Positions 35,576 to 49,290 of a stretch of 64,000 nucleotides of DNA are shown in pieces. Under the pieces are notes generated by a model. That model saw nothing but the letters and a program-made list of their open reading frames with translations. It was not told the DNA's origin and ran no database searches. The stretch lies in NCBI GenBank assembly GCA_964036275.1, contig CAXIWQ010000085.1, positions 44,120 to 108,119 of the forward strand, written 5' to 3'. Each line of letters starts with the position of its first letter. Positions within the stretch are counted from its first letter, which is position 1. Origin of the DNA: Litoditis marina (Eukaryota; Nematoda; Chromadorea; Rhabditida; Rhabditidae). Made by a program: the position numbers and the translations under genes.

Positions 35576-37770
35576 ATTTCGTGGCTGTGCGCCACAGAAT
35601 AGATAGTCGTATCAGGTTCTTGTAGCTGGGAGCAACAGACTTGATAGCCGTATGAACTTTTTCCTGTAGCTGCAAGGCAAAGAGTCAATAACCGCGTTAA
35701 TTTGTCTTTTGTGGCTGTGCGCCACAGAATATAAAGTCGTATTAGGTTTTTGTAGCTGGGAGCAACAGACTTGATAGCCGTATAAGCTTTTTTCTGTAGC
35801 TGCAAGCCAAAGAGTCGATAACAGCGTTAATTCGTATTTTGTGGCTGTGCGCCACAGAATATATAGTCGTATTAGGTTCTTGTAGCTGTGAGCAACACAC
35901 TTGGTAGCCGTATAAGCTTTTCTCTGTAGCTGCAAGCCAAAGAGTCGATAACAGCGTTAATTCGTATTTTGTGGCTGTGCGCCACATAATAGATTGTCGT
36001 ATTAGGTTTTTGTAGCTGCGAGCAACAGATTTGATAGCCGTATAAACTTTTTTTCTGTAGCTGCAAGCCAAAGAGTCGATAACAGCGTTAATTCGTATTT
36101 TGTGGCTGTGCGCCACATAATAGATTGTCGTATTAGGTTTTTGTAGCTGCGAGCAACAGATTTGATAGCCGTATAAACTTTTTTTCTGTAGCTGCAAGGC
36201 AAAGAGGTAATAACCGCGTTAATTTGTCTTTTGTGGCTGTGCGCCACAGAATATAAAGTCGTATTAGGTTTTTGTAGCCATGAGCAACAGACTTGATAGC
36301 CGTATAAACTTTTTTCTGTAGCTGCAAGGCAAAGAGTCGATAACCGCGTTAATTCGTATTTTGTGGCTGTGTGCCACAGAATAGATAGTTGTATTGGGTT
36401 TTTCTAGCTGGGAGCAACATACTTGATAGCCGTATAAACTTTTTTCTGTAGCTGCTAGGCAAAGAGTCGATAACCGCGTTAATTCGTATGTTGTGGCTGT
36501 GCGCCACAGAATAGATTGTCGTATTAGGTTTTTGTAGCTGGGAGCAACATATTTGATAGCCGTATGAACTGTTCTCTGTAGCTGCAAGGCAAAGAGTCGA
36601 TAACCGCGTTAATTCGTATTTTGTGGCTGTGCGCCACAGAATAGATTGTCGTATCAGGTTTTTGTAGCTGGGAACAACAGACTTGATAGCCGTATTAACT
36701 TTTTTCTGTAGCTGCAAAGCAAATAGTCGATAACCGCGTTAATTCGTATTTTGTGGCTGTGCGCCACAGAATAGATAGTCGTATTAGGTTTTTGTAGCTG
36801 GGAGCAACATACTTGATAGCCGTATAAACTTTTTTCTGTAGCTGCAAAGAGTCAATAACCGCGTTAATTTGTCTTTTGTGGCTGTGCGCCACAGAATATA
36901 AAGTCGTATTAGGTTTTTGTAGCTGGGAGCAACAGACTTAATAGCCGTATAAACTTTTTTCTGTAGCTGCAAGGCAAAGAGGTAATAACCGCGTTAATTT
37001 GTCTTTTGTGGCTGTGCGCCACAGAATATAAAGTCGTATTAGGTTTTTGTAGCCATGAGCAACAGACTTGATAGCCGTATAAACTTTTTTCTGTAGCTGC
37101 AAGGCAAAAAGTCGATAACCGCGTTAATTCGTATTTTGTGGCTGTGTGCCACAGAATATATAGTTGTATTGGGTTTTTCTAGCTGGGAGCAACATACTTG
37201 ATAGCCGTATAAACTTTTTTCCGTAGCTGCAAGCCAATGAGTCGATAACCGCGTTAATTCGTATTTCGTGGCTGTGCGCCACAGAATAGATTGTCGTATT
37301 TTGTTTTTGTAGTTGGAAGCAACAGACTTGATAGCCGTATGATTTTTTTTGTAGCTGCAAGTCAAAATGTCAATAACCGCGTTAATTCGTCTTTGTGGCT
37401 GTGCGCCACAGAATAGATTGTCGTATTAGGTTTTTGTAGCTGGGAGCAACAAATTTGATAGCCGTATGAAATGTTCTCTGTAACTGCGAGGCAAAGAGTC
37501 AATAACCGCGTTAATTCGTCTTTTGTGGCTGTGCGCCACAGAATATATAGTCGTATTAGGTTTTTGTAGCTGGGAGCAACAGACTTGATAGCCGTATGAA
37601 CTTTTCTCTTTAGCTGCAGACCAACAAGTCGATAACCGCGATAATTCGTATTTTGTGGCTGTGCGCCACAGAATAGATTGTCGTATTAGGTTTTTGTAGC
37701 TGGGAGCAACAGATTTGATAGCCGTATGAACTGTTCTCTGTAGCTGCAAGGCAAAGTGTCGATACCCGCG
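35576..37770. repeat. Mixed block, copy 1 of 5
   Basis: This block runs from TTTCGTGGC with GTCGTATCAGGTTC, through three ACAGCG monomers, AGCCATGAGC, GCTGCTAGGC, a 5 bp loss (CTGCAAAGAG near 36,840), TCGTATTTTG and the long-T subtype, to GCTGCAGACCAAC. The same order recurs near 44.0, 47.2, 56.4 and 59.8 kb. This copy has one more ACAGCG monomer than the others and few one-base indels. Confidence 0.75.
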
Positions 37771-37800
37771 TCAATTCGTATTTTGTGGCTGTGCGCCACA

Positions 37801-37811
37801 GAATAGTATTA
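37801..37811 (+). other. 7 bp deletion marker GAATAGTATTAGG, first occurrence
   Basis: The usual GAATAGATAGTCGTATTAGG has lost ATAGTCG. I saw the same deletion at about 49,330, 52,180, 52,694, 53,467, 55,141, 58,291, 58,805, 61,904 and 62,285, and nowhere to the left of 37.8 kb. Because it is identical each time and linked to the same neighbours, it is an inherited marker of amplified blocks, not a sequencing slip. The 514 bp spacing between occurrences repeats (52,180-52,694 and 58,291-58,805). Confidence 0.72.
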
Positions 37812-38204
37812 GGTTTTTGTAGCTGGGAGCAACATACTTGATAGCCGTATAACCTTTTTCCTGTAGCTGCACGGCAAAGAGTCAACAACCGCGTTAATTT
37901 GTCTTTTGTGGCTGTGCGCCACAGAATATAAAGTCGTATTAGGTTTTCGTAGCTGGGAGCAACAGACTTGATAGCCGTATGAACTTTTTTCTGTAGCTGC
38001 AAGGCAAAGAGGTAATAACCGCGTTAATTTGTCTTTTGTGGCTGTGCGCCACAGAATAGATTGTCGTATCAGGTTTTTGTAGCTGGGAGCAACAGACTTG
38101 ATAGCCGTATGAACTTTTCTCTGTAGCTGCAAGCCAACAAGTCGATAACCGCGATAATTCGTATTTTGTGGCTGTGCGCCACAGGATGTACAGTCGTATT
38201 AGGT

Positions 38205-41055
38205 TTTTGTAGCTGGGAGCAACAGACGTGATAGCCGTATGAACTGTTCTCTGTAAATGCAAGCCACAGAGTCAAAAACCGCGTTAATTCGTATTTTCTG
38301 CTTGTGCACCACAGAAAAGATTGTCGTATTAGGTTTTTGTAGCTGGGAGCAACAGACTTGATAGCCGTATGAACTGTTCTCTGTAAATGCAAGCCACAGA
38401 GTCAAAAACCGCGTTAATTCGTATTTTCTGCTTGTGCACCACAGAAAAGATTGTCGTATTAGGTTTTTGTAGCTGGGAGCAACAGACTTGATAGCCGTAT
38501 AAACTTTTTTCTGTAGCTGCAAGGCAAAGAGTCAATAACCGCGTTAATTCGTATTTTGTGGTTGTGCACCACAGAAAAGATTGTCGTATTAGGTTTTTGT
38601 AGCTGGGAGCAACAGACTTGATAGCCGTATAAACTTTTTTCTGTAGCTGCAAGGCAAAGAGTCAATAACCGCGTTAATTCGTATTTTGTGGTTGTGCACC
38701 ACAGAAAAGATAGTCGTATTAAGTTTTTGTAGCTGGGAGCAACCGACTTGATAGCCGTATTAACTTTTTTCTGTAGCTGCAAAACAAACAGTCGATAACC
38801 GCGTTAATTCGTATTTTGTGGCTGTGTGCCACAGAATAGAAAGTTGTATTGGGTTTTTCTAGCTGGGAGCAACATACTTGATAGCCATATAAACTTTTTT
38901 CTGTAGCTGCAAGCCAAAGAGTCGATAACCGCGTAAATTCGTATTTTGTGGCTGTGCGCCACAGAATAGATTGTCGTATTAGGTTTTTGTAGCTGGGAGC
39001 AACAGATTTGATAGCCGTATGAAATGTTCTCTGTAACTGCAAGGCAAAGAGGTAATAACCGCGTTAATTTGTCTTTTGTGGCTGTGCGCCACAGAATATA
39101 TAGTCGTACTAGGTTTTTGTAGCTGGGAGCAACAGACTTGATAGCCGTATGAACTTATCTCTGTAACTGCAAGTCAACAAGTCGATAACCGCGTAAAATC
39201 TTTTGTGGCTGTGCGCCACAGAATAGATTGTCGTATTAGATTTTTGTAGCTGGGAGCAACAGATTTGATAGCCGTATGAACTGTTCTCTGTAGCTGCAAG
39301 GCAAAGAGTCGATAACCGCGTTTATTCGTATTTTGTGGCTGTGCGCCACAGAATAGATTGTCGTATTAGGTTTTTGTAGCTGGGAGCAACATATTCGATA
39401 GCCGTATGAACTGTTTTCTGTAGCTGCAAGGCAAAGAGTCGATAACCGCGTTATATCGTATTTTGTGGCTCTGTGCCACAGAATATAAAGTCGTATTAGG
39501 TTTTTGTAGCCATGAGCAACAGACTTGATAGCCGTATAAACTTTTCTCTGTAGCTGCAAGGCAAAGAGTCGATAACCGCGTTAATTCGTATTTTCTGCTT
39601 GTGCACCACAGAAAAGATTGTCGTATTAGGTTTTTGTAGCTGGGAGCAACAGACTTGATAGCCGTATAAACTTTTTCCTGTAGCTGCAAGGCAAAGAGTC
39701 AATAACCGCGTTAAACTGTCTTTTGTGGCTGTGCGCCACAGGATGTACAGTCGTATTAGGTTTTTGTAGTTGTGAGCAACATTGATAGCCGTGTGATTTT
39801 TTTTCTGTAACTGCAAGCCGAAAAGTCGATAACCGCGTTAATTTGTATTTCGTGGCTGTGTGCCACATAATAGATAGTTGTATTGGGTTTTTCTAGCTGG
39901 CAGCAACATACTTGATAGCCGTATAAATTGTTTTCTGTAGCTGCAAGGCAAAGAGTCAATAACCGCGTTAATCTGTCTTTTGTGGCTGTGCGCCACATAA
40001 TAAAAAGTCGTATTAGGTTTTTGTAGCTGGGAGCAACAGACTTGATAGCCGTATAAACTTTTTTCCGTAGCTGCAAGCCAATGAGTCGATAACCGCGTTA
40101 ATTCGTATTTCGTGGCTGTGCGCCACAAAATAGATAGTCGTGTTAGGTCTTTGTAGCTGGGAGCAACAGACTGGATAGCCGTATGAACTTTTCTCTGTAA
40201 CTGCAAGCCAAAGAGTCGATAACCGCGTTAATTTGTCTTTTGTGGCTGTGCGCCACAGAATATAAAGTCGTATTCGGTTTTTGTAGCTGGGAGCAACAGA
40301 CGTGATAGCCGTATGAACTGTTCTCTGTAAATGCAAGCCACAGAGTCAATAACCGCGTTAATTCGTATTTTCTGCTTGTGCACCACAGAAAAGATTGTCG
40401 TATTAGGTTTTTGTAGCTGGGAGCAACAGACTTGATAGCCGTATAAACTTTTTCCTGTAGCTGCAAGGCAAAGAGTCAATAACCGCGTTAAACTGTCTTT
40501 TGTGGCTGTGCGCCACAGGATGTACAGTCGTATTAGGTTTTTGTAGTTGTGAGCAACAGACTTGATAGCCGTGTGATTTTTTTTCTGTAACTGCAAGCCG
40601 AAAAGTCGATAACCGCGTTAATTTGTATTTCGTGGCTGTGCGCCACAGAAAAGATAGTCGTATCAGGTTCTTGTAGCTGGGAGCAACAGACTTGATAGCC
40701 GTATAAACTTTTTTCTGTAGCTGCAAGGCAAAGAGTCAATAACCGCGTTAATTCGTATTTTCTGCTTGTGCACCACAGAAAAGATTGTCGTATTAGGTTT
40801 TTGTAGCTGGGAGCAACAGACTTGATAGCCGTATAAACTTTTTTCTGTAGCTGCAAGGCAAAGAGTCAATAACCGCGTTAATTCGTATTTTGTGGTTGTG
40901 CACCACAGAAAAGATAGTCGTATTAAGTTTTTGTAGCTGGTAGCAACAGACTTGATGGCCGTATAAATTTTTTTCTGTAGCTGCAAGGCAAAGAGTCAAT
41001 AACCGCGTTAAACTGTCTTTTGTGGCTGTGCGCCACAGGGTATACAGTCGTATTA
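38205..41055. repeat. 2.85 kb tandem higher-order unit, copy 1
   Basis: It matches 41,056-43,900 with offset 2,852-2,854 bp. It mixes GCTTGTGCACC monomers with the CGCGTAAAATC, CACATAATAAAAAG and GTCGTGTTAGG monomers. The shared 5 bp loss GAGCAACATTGATAG occurs near 39,776 and 42,628. Its left 1.3 kb also matches about 32.63-33.98 kb (offset 5,576 bp). Confidence 0.78.
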
Positions 41056-43900
41056 GGTTTTTGTAGTTGTGAGCAACAGACGTGATAGCCGTATGAACTG
41101 TTCTCTGTAAATGCAAGCCACAGAGTCAAAAACCGCGTTAATTCGTATTTTCTGCTTGTGCACCACAGAAAAGATTGTCGTATTAGGTTTTTGTAGCTGG
41201 GAGCAACAGACTTGATAGCCGTATGAACTGTTCTCTGTAAATGCAAGCCACAGAGTCAAAAACCGCGTTAATTCGTATTTTCTGCTTGTGCACCACAGAA
41301 AAGATTGTCGTATTAGGTTTTTGTAGCTGGGAGCAACAGACTTGATAGCCGTATAAACTTTTTTCTGTAGCTGCAAGGCAAAGAGTCAATAACCGCGTTA
41401 ATTCGTATTTTGTGGTTGTGCACCACAGAAAAGATTGTCGTATTAGGTTTTTGTAGCTGGGAGCAACAGACTTGATAGCCGTATAAACTTTTTTCTGTAG
41501 CTGCAAGGCAAAGAGTCAATAACCGCGTTAATTCGTATTTTGTGGTTGTGCACCACAGAAAAGATAGTCGTATTAAGTTTTTGTAGCTGGGAGCAACCGA
41601 CTTGATAGCCGTATTAACTTTTTTCTGTAGCTGCAAAACAAACAGTCGATAACCGCGTTAATTCGTATTTTGTGGCTGTGTGCCACAGAATAGAAAGTTG
41701 TATTGGGTTTTTCTAGCTGGAGCAACATACTTGATAGCCATATAAACTTTTTTCTGTAGCTGCAAGCCAAAGAGTCGATAACCGCGTAAATTCGTATTTT
41801 GTGGCTGTGCGCCACAGAATAGATTGTCGTATTAGGTTTTTGTAGCTGGGAGCAACAGATTTGATAGCCGTATGAAATGTTCTCTGTAACTGCAAGGCAA
41901 AGAGGTAATAACCGCGTTAATTTGTCTTTTGTGGCTGTGCGCCACAGAATATATAGTCGTACTAGGTTTTTGTAGCTGGGAGCAACAGACTTGATAGCCG
42001 TATGAACTTATCTCTGTAACTGCAAGTCAACAAGTCGATAACCGCGTAAAATCTTTTGTGGCTGTGCGCCACAGAATAGATTGTCGTATTAGATTTTTTG
42101 TAGCTGGGAGCAACAGATTTGATAGCCGTATGAACTGTTCTCTGTAGCTGCAAGGCAAAGAGTCGATAACCGCGTTTATTCGTATTTTGTGGCTGTGCGC
42201 CACAGAATAGATTGTCGTATTAGGTTTTTGTAGCTGGGAGCAACATATTCGATAGCCGTATGAACTGTTTTCTGTAGCTGCAAGGCAAAGAGTCGATAAC
42301 CGCGTTATATCGTATTTTGTGGCTCTGTGCCACAGAATATAAAGTCGTATTAGGTTTTTGTAGCCATGAGCAACAGACTTGATAGCCGTATAAACTTTTC
42401 TCTGTAGCTGCAAGGCAAAGAGTCGATAACAGCGTTAATTCGTATTTTCTGCTTGTGCACCACAGAAAAGATTGTCGTATTAGGTTTTTGTAGCTGGGAG
42501 CAACAGACTTGATAGCCGTATAAACTTTTCCTGTAGCTGCAAGGCAAAGAGTCAATAACCGCGTTAAACTGTCTTTTGTGGCTGTGCGCCACAGGATGTA
42601 CAGTCGTATTAGTTTTTGTAGTTGTGAGCAACATTGATAGCCGTGTGATTTTTTTTCTGTAACTGCAAGCCGAAAAGTCGATAACCGCGTTAATTTGTAT
42701 TTCGTGGCTGTGTGCCACATAATAGATAGTTGTATTGGGTTTTTCTAGCTGGCAGCAACATACTTGATAGCCGTATAAATTGTTTTCTGTAGCTGCAAGG
42801 CAAAGAGTCAATAACCGCGTTAATCTGTCTTTTGTGGCTGTGCGCCACATAATAAAAAGTCGTATTAGGTTTTTGTAGCTGGGAGCAACAGACTTGATAG
42901 CCGTATAAACTTTTTTCCGTAGCTGCAAGCCAATGAGTCGATAACCGCGTTAATTCGTATTTCGTGGCTGTGCGCCACAAAATAGATAGTCGTGTTAGGT
43001 CTTTGTAGCTGGGAGCAACAGACTGGATAGCCGTATGAACTTTTCTCTGTAACTGCAAGCCAAAGAGTCGATAACCGCGTTAATTTGTCTTTTGTGGCTG
43101 TGCGCCACAGAATATAAAGTCGTATTCGGTTTTTGTAGCTGGGAGCAACAGACGTGATAGCCGTATGAACTGTTCTCTGTAAATGCAAGCCACAGAGTCA
43201 ATAACCGCGTTTAATTCGTATTTTCTGCTTGTGCACCACAGAAAAGATTGTCGTATTAGGTTTTTGTAGCTGGGAGCAACAGACTTGATAGCCGTATAAA
43301 CTTTTTCCTGTAGCTGCAAGGCAAAGAGTCAATAACCGCGTTAACTGTCTTTTGTGGCTGTGCGCCACAGGATGTACAGTCGTATTAGGTTTTTGTAGTT
43401 GTGAGCAACAGACTTGATAGCCGTGTGATTTTTTTTCTGTAACTGCAAGCCGAAAAGTCGATAACCGCGTTAATTTGTATTTCGTGGCTGTGCGCCACAG
43501 AAAAGATAGTCGTATCAGGTTCTTGTAGCTGGGAGCAACAGACTTGATAGCCGTATAAACTTTTTTCTGTAGCTGCAAGGCAAAGAGTCAATAACCGCGT
43601 TAATTCGTATTTTCTGCTTGTGCACCACAGAAAAGATTGTCGTATTAGGTTTTTGTAGCTGGGAGCAACAGACTTGATAGCCGTATAAACTTTTTTCTGT
43701 AGCTGCAAGGCAAAGAGTCCAATAACCGCGTTAATTCGTATTTTGTGGTTGTGCCACCACAGAAAAGATAGTCGTATTAAGTTTTTGTAGCTGGTAGCAA
43801 CAGACTTGATGGCCGTATAAATTTTTTTCTGTAGCTGCAAGGCAAAGAGTCAATAACCGCGTTAAACTGTCTTTTGTGCTGTGCGCCACAGGGTATACAG
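41056..43900. repeat. 2.85 kb tandem higher-order unit, copy 2
   Basis: This is the second copy of 38,205-41,055. Unlike copy 1 it carries many one-base insertions and deletions, such as CTGGAGC near 41,716, GTCCAATAACC near 43,718, GCCACCAC near 43,753 and TTGTGCTGTG near 43,877. This marks the start of the indel-rich right part of the window. Confidence 0.76.
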
Positions 43901-44000
43901 TCGTATTAGGTTTTTGTAGTTGTGAGCAACAGACTTGATAGCCGTGTGATTTTTTTTTCTGTAACTGCAAGCCGAAAAGTCAATAACCGCGTTAATTTGT

Positions 44001-46010
44001 ATTTCGTGGCTGTGCGCCACAGAATAGATAGTCGTATCAGGTTCTTGTAGCTGGGAGCAACAGACTTGATAGCCGTATGAACTTTTTCCTGTAGCTGCAA
44101 GGCAAAGAGTCAATAACGCGTTAATTTGTCTTTTGTGGCTGTGCGCCACAGAATATAAAGTCGTATTAGGTTTTTGTAGCTGGGAGCAACAGACTTGATA
44201 GCCGTATAAGCTTTTTTCTGTAGCTGCAAGCCAAGAGTCGATAACAGCGTTAATTCGTATTTTGTGGCTGTGCGCCACAGAATATATAGTCGTATTAGGT
44301 TCTTGTAGCTGTGAGCAACACACTTGGGTAGCCGTATAAGCTTTTCTCTGTAGCTGCAAGCCAAAGAGTCGATAACAGCGTTAATTCGTATTTTGTGGCT
44401 GTGCGCCACATAATAGATTGTCGTATTAGGTTTTTGTAGCTGCGAGCAACAGATTTGATAGCCGTATAAACCTTTTTTTCTGTAGCTGCAAGGCAAAGAG
44501 GTAATAACCGCGTAATTTGTCTTTTGTGGCTGTGCGCCACAGAATATAAAGTCGTATTAGGTTTTTGTAGCCATGAGCAACAGACTTGATAGCCGTATAA
44601 ACTTTTTTCTGTAGCTGCAAGGCAAAGAGTCGATAACCGCGTTAATTCGTATTTTTGTGCTGTGTGCCACAGAATAGATAGTTGTATTGGGTTTTTCTAG
44701 CTGGGAGCAACATACTTGATAGCCGTATAAACTTTTTTCTGTAGCTGCTAGGCAAAGAGTCGATAACCGCGTTAATTGTATGTTGTGGCTGTGCGCCACA
44801 GAATAGATTGTCGTATTAGGTTTTTGTAGCTGGGAGCAACATATTTGATAGCCGTATGAACTGTTCTCTGTAGCTGCAAGGGAAAGAGGTAATAACCGCG
44901 TTAATTTGTCTTTTGTGGCTGTGCGCCACAGGATATAAAGTCGTATTAGGTTTTTGTAGCCATGAGCAACAGACTTGAGAGCCGTATAAACTTTTTTTCT
45001 GTAGCTGCAAGGCAAAGAGTCGATAACCACGTTAATTCGTATTTTGTGGCTGTGCGCCACAGAATAGATTGTCGTATTAGGTTTTTGTAGCTGGGAGCAA
45101 CAGATTTGATAGCCGTATTAACTTTTTTCTGTAGCTGCAAAGCAAATAGTCGATAACCGCGTTAATTCGTATTTTGTGGCTGTGCGCCACAGAATAGATA
45201 GTCGTATTAGGTTTTTGTAGCTGGGAGCAACATACTTGATAGCCGTATAAACTTTTTTCTGTAGCTGCAAAGAGTCAATACCGCGTTAATTTGTCTTTTG
45301 TGGCTGTGCGCCACAGAATATAAAGTCGTATTAGGTTTTTGTAGCTGGGAGCAACAGACTTAATAGCCGTATAAACTTTTTTCTGTAGCTGCAAGGCAAA
45401 GAGGTAATAACCGCGTTAATTTGTCTTTTGTGGCTGTGCGCCACAGAATATAAAGTCGTATTAGGTTTTTGTAGCCATGAGCAACAGACTTGATAGCCGT
45501 ATAAACTTTTTTCTGTAGCTGCAAGGCAAAAAGTCGATAACCGCGTTAATTCGTATTTTGTGGCTGTGTGCCACAGAATAGATAGTTGTATTGGGTTTTT
45601 CTAGCTGGGAGCAACATACTTGATAGCCGTATAAACTTTTTTCCGTAGCTGCAAGCCAATGAGTCGATAACCGCGTTAATTCGTATTTCGTGGCTGTGCG
45701 CCACAGAATAGATTGTCGTATTTTGTTTTTGTAGTTGGAAGCAACAGACTTGATAGCCGTATGATTTTTTTTGTAGCTGCAAGTCAAATGTCAATAACCG
45801 CGTTAATTCGTCTTTGTGGCTGTGCGCCACAGAATAGATTGTCGTATTAGGTTTTTGTAGCTGGGAGCAACAAATTTGATAGCCGTATGAAATGTTCTCT
45901 GTAACTGCGAGGCAAAGAGTCAATAACCGCGTTAATTCGTCTTTTGTGGCTGTGCGCCACAGAATATATAGTCGTATTAGGTTTTTGTAGCTGGGAGCAA
46001 CAGACTTGAT
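44001..46010. repeat. Mixed block, copy 2 of 5
   Basis: It has the same marker order as 35,576-37,770 at an offset of about 8.42 kb. It breaks off before the GCTGCAGACCAAC monomer and switches to GCAAATAGTCG monomers near 46,010. It has dense one-base indels. Confidence 0.7.
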
Positions 46011-47238
46011 AGCCGTATTAACTTTTTTCTGTAGCTGCAAAGCAAATAGTCGATAACCGCGTTAATTCCTATTTTGTGGCTGTGCGCCACAGAATAGATA
46101 GTCGTATCAGGTTTTTGTAGCTGGGAACAACAGACTTGATAGCCGTATTAACTTTTTCTGTAGCTGCAAAGCAAATAGTCGATAACCGCGTTAATTCGTA
46201 TTTTCTGCTTGTGCACCACAGAAAAGATTGTCGTATTAGGTTTTTGTAGCTGGGAGCAACAGACTTGATAGCCGTATAAACTTTTTCCTGTAGCTGCAAG
46301 GCAAAGAGTCAATAACCGCGTTAAACTGTCTTTTGTGGCTGTGCGCCACAGGATGTACAGTCGTATTAGGTTTTTGTCGTTGTGAGCAACATTGATAGCC
46401 GTGTGATTTTTTTTCTGTAACTGCAAGCCGAAAAGTCGATAACCGCGTTAATTTGTATTTCGTGGCTGTGCGCCACAGAAAAGATAGTCGTATCAGGTTC
46501 TTGTAGCTGGGAGCAACAGACTTGATAGCCGTATGAACTTTTTCCTGTAGCTGCAAGGCAAAGAGTCAATAACCGCGTTAATTTGTCTTTTGTGGCTGTG
46601 CGCCACAGAATATAAAGTCGTATTAGGTTTTTATAGCTGGAGCAACAGACTTGATAGCCGTATAAGCTTTTTTCTGTAGCTGCAAGCCAAAGAGTCGATA
46701 ACCGCGTTAATTTGTCTTTTGTGGCTGTGCGCCACAGAATATAAAGTCGTATTAGGTTTTTGTAGCTGGGAGCAACAGACGTGATAGCCGTATGAACTGT
46801 TCTCTGTAAATGCAAGCCACAGAGTCAAAAACCGCGTTAATTCGTATTTTCTGCTTGTGCACCACAGAAAAGATTGTCGTATTAGGTTTTTGTAGCTGGG
46901 AGCAACAGACTTGATAGCCGTATAAACTTTTTTCTGTAGCTGCAAGGCAAAGAGTCAATAACCGCGTTAATTCGTATTTTGTGGTTGTGCACCACAGAAA
47001 AGATAGTCGTATTAAGTTTTTGTAGCTGGTAGCAACAGACTTGATGCCGTATAAATTTTTTTCTGTAGCTGCAAGGCAAAGAGTCAATAAACCGCGTTAA
47101 ACTGTCTTTTGTGGCTGTGCGCCACAGGGTATACAGTCGTATTAGGTTTTTGTAGTTGTGAGCAACAGACTTGATAGCCGTGTGATTTTTTTTTTCTGTA
47201 ACTGCAAGCCGAAAAGTCAATAACCGCGTTAATTTGTA

Positions 47239-49290
47239 TTTCGTGGCTGTGCGCCACAGAATAGATAGTCGTATCAGGTTCTCGTAGCTGGGAGCAACAG
47301 ACTTGATAGCCGTATGAACTTTTTCCTGTAGCTGCAAGGCAAAGAGTCAATAACCGCGTTAATTTGTCTTTTGTGGCTGTGCGCCACAGAATATAAAGTC
47401 GTATTAGGTTTTTGTAGCTGGGAGCAACAGACTTGATAGCCGTATAAGCTTTTTTCTGTAGCTGCAAGCCAAAGAGTCGATAACAGCGTTAATTCGTATT
47501 TTGTGGCTGTGCGCCACAGAATATATAGTCGTATTAGGTTCTTGTAGCTGTGAGCAACACACTTGGTAGCCGTATAAGCTTTTCTCTGTAGCTGCAAGCC
47601 AAAGAGTCGATAACAGCGTTAATTCGTATTTTGTGGCTGTGCGCCACATAATAGATTGTCGTATTAGGTTTTGTAGCTGCGAGCAACAGATTTGATAGCC
47701 GTATAAACTTTTTTTCTGTAGCTGCAAGGCAAAGAGGTAATAACCGCGTTAATTTGTCTTTTGTGGCTGTGCGCCACAGAATATAAAGTCGTATTAGGTT
47801 TTTGTAGCCATGAGCAACAGACTTGATAGCCGTATAAACTTTTTTCTGTAGCTGCAAGGCAAAGAGTCGATAACCGCGTTAATTCGTATTTTGTGGCTGT
47901 GTGCCACAGAATAGATAGTTGTATTGGGTTTTTCTAGCTGGGAGCAACATACTTGATAGCCGTATAAACTTTTTTCTGTAGCTGCTAGGCAAAGAGTCGA
48001 TAACCGCGTTAATTCGTATGTTGTGGCTGTGCGCACAGATAGATTGTCGTATTAGGTTTTTGTAGCTGGGAGCAACATATTTGATAGCCGTATGAACTGT
48101 TCTCTGTAGCAGCAAGGCAAAGAGTCGATAACCGCGTTAATTCGTATTTTGTGGCTGTGCGCCACAGAATAGATTGTCGTATCAGGTTTTTGTAGCTGGG
48201 AACAACAGACTTGATAGCCGTATTAACTTTTTTCTGTAGCTGCAAAGCAAATAGTCGATAACCGCGTTAATTCGTATTTTGTGGCTGTGCGCCACAGAAT
48301 AGATAGTCGTATTAGGTTTTTGTAGCTGGGAGCAACATACTTGATAGCCGTTATAAACTTTTTTCTGTAGCTGCAAAGAGTCAATAACCGCGTTAATTTG
48401 TCTTTTGTGGCTGTGCGCCACTGAATATAAAGTCGTATTAGGTTTTTGTAGCTGGGAGCAACAGACTTAATAGCCGTATAAACTTTTTTCTGTAGCTGCA
48501 AGGCAAAGAGGTAATAACCGCGTTAATTTGTCTTTTGTGGCTGTGCGCCACAGAATATAAAGTCGTATTAGGTTTTTGTAGCCATGAGCAACAGACCTTG
48601 ATAGCCGTATAAACTTTTTTCTGTAGCTGCAAGGCAAAAAGTCGATAACCGCGTTAATTCGTATTTTGTGGCTGTGTGCCACAGAATAGATAGTTGTATT
48701 GGTTTTTCTAGCTGGGCGCAACATACTTGATAGCCGTATAAACTTTTTTCCGTAGCTGCAAGCCAATGAGTCGATAACCGCGTTAATTCGTATTTCGTGG
48801 CTGTGCGCCACAGAATAGATTGTCGTATTTTGTTTTTGTAGTTGGAAGCAACAGACTTGATAGCCGTATGATTTTTTTTGTAGCTGCAAGTCAAAATGTC
48901 AATAACCGCGTTAATTCGTCTTTGTGGCTGTGCGCCACAGAATAGATTGTCGTATTAGGTTTTTGTAGCTGGGAGCAACAAATTTGATAGCCGTATGAAA
49001 TGTTCTCTGTAACTGCGAGGCAAAGAGTCAATAACCGCGTTAATTCGTCTTTTGTGGCTGTGCGCCACAGAATATATAGTCGTATTAGGTTTTTGTAGCT
49101 GGGAGCAACAGACTTGATAGCCGTATGAACTTTTCTCTTTAGCTGCAGACCAACAAGTCGATAACCGCGATAATTCGTATTTTGTGGCTGTGCGCCACAG
49201 AATAGATTGTCGTATTAGGTTTTTGTAGCTGGGAGCAACAGATTTGATAGCCGTATGAACTGTTCTCTGTAGCTGCAAGGCAAAGAGTCG
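47239..49290. repeat. Mixed block, copy 3 of 5
   Basis: It has the same marker order as 35,576-37,770, at an offset of 11.66 kb on the left and 11.53 kb on the right. The difference is one missing ACAGCG monomer. It ends with the GCTGCAGACCAAC monomer near 49,146 and the 7 bp deletion marker at 49,330. Confidence 0.72.
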
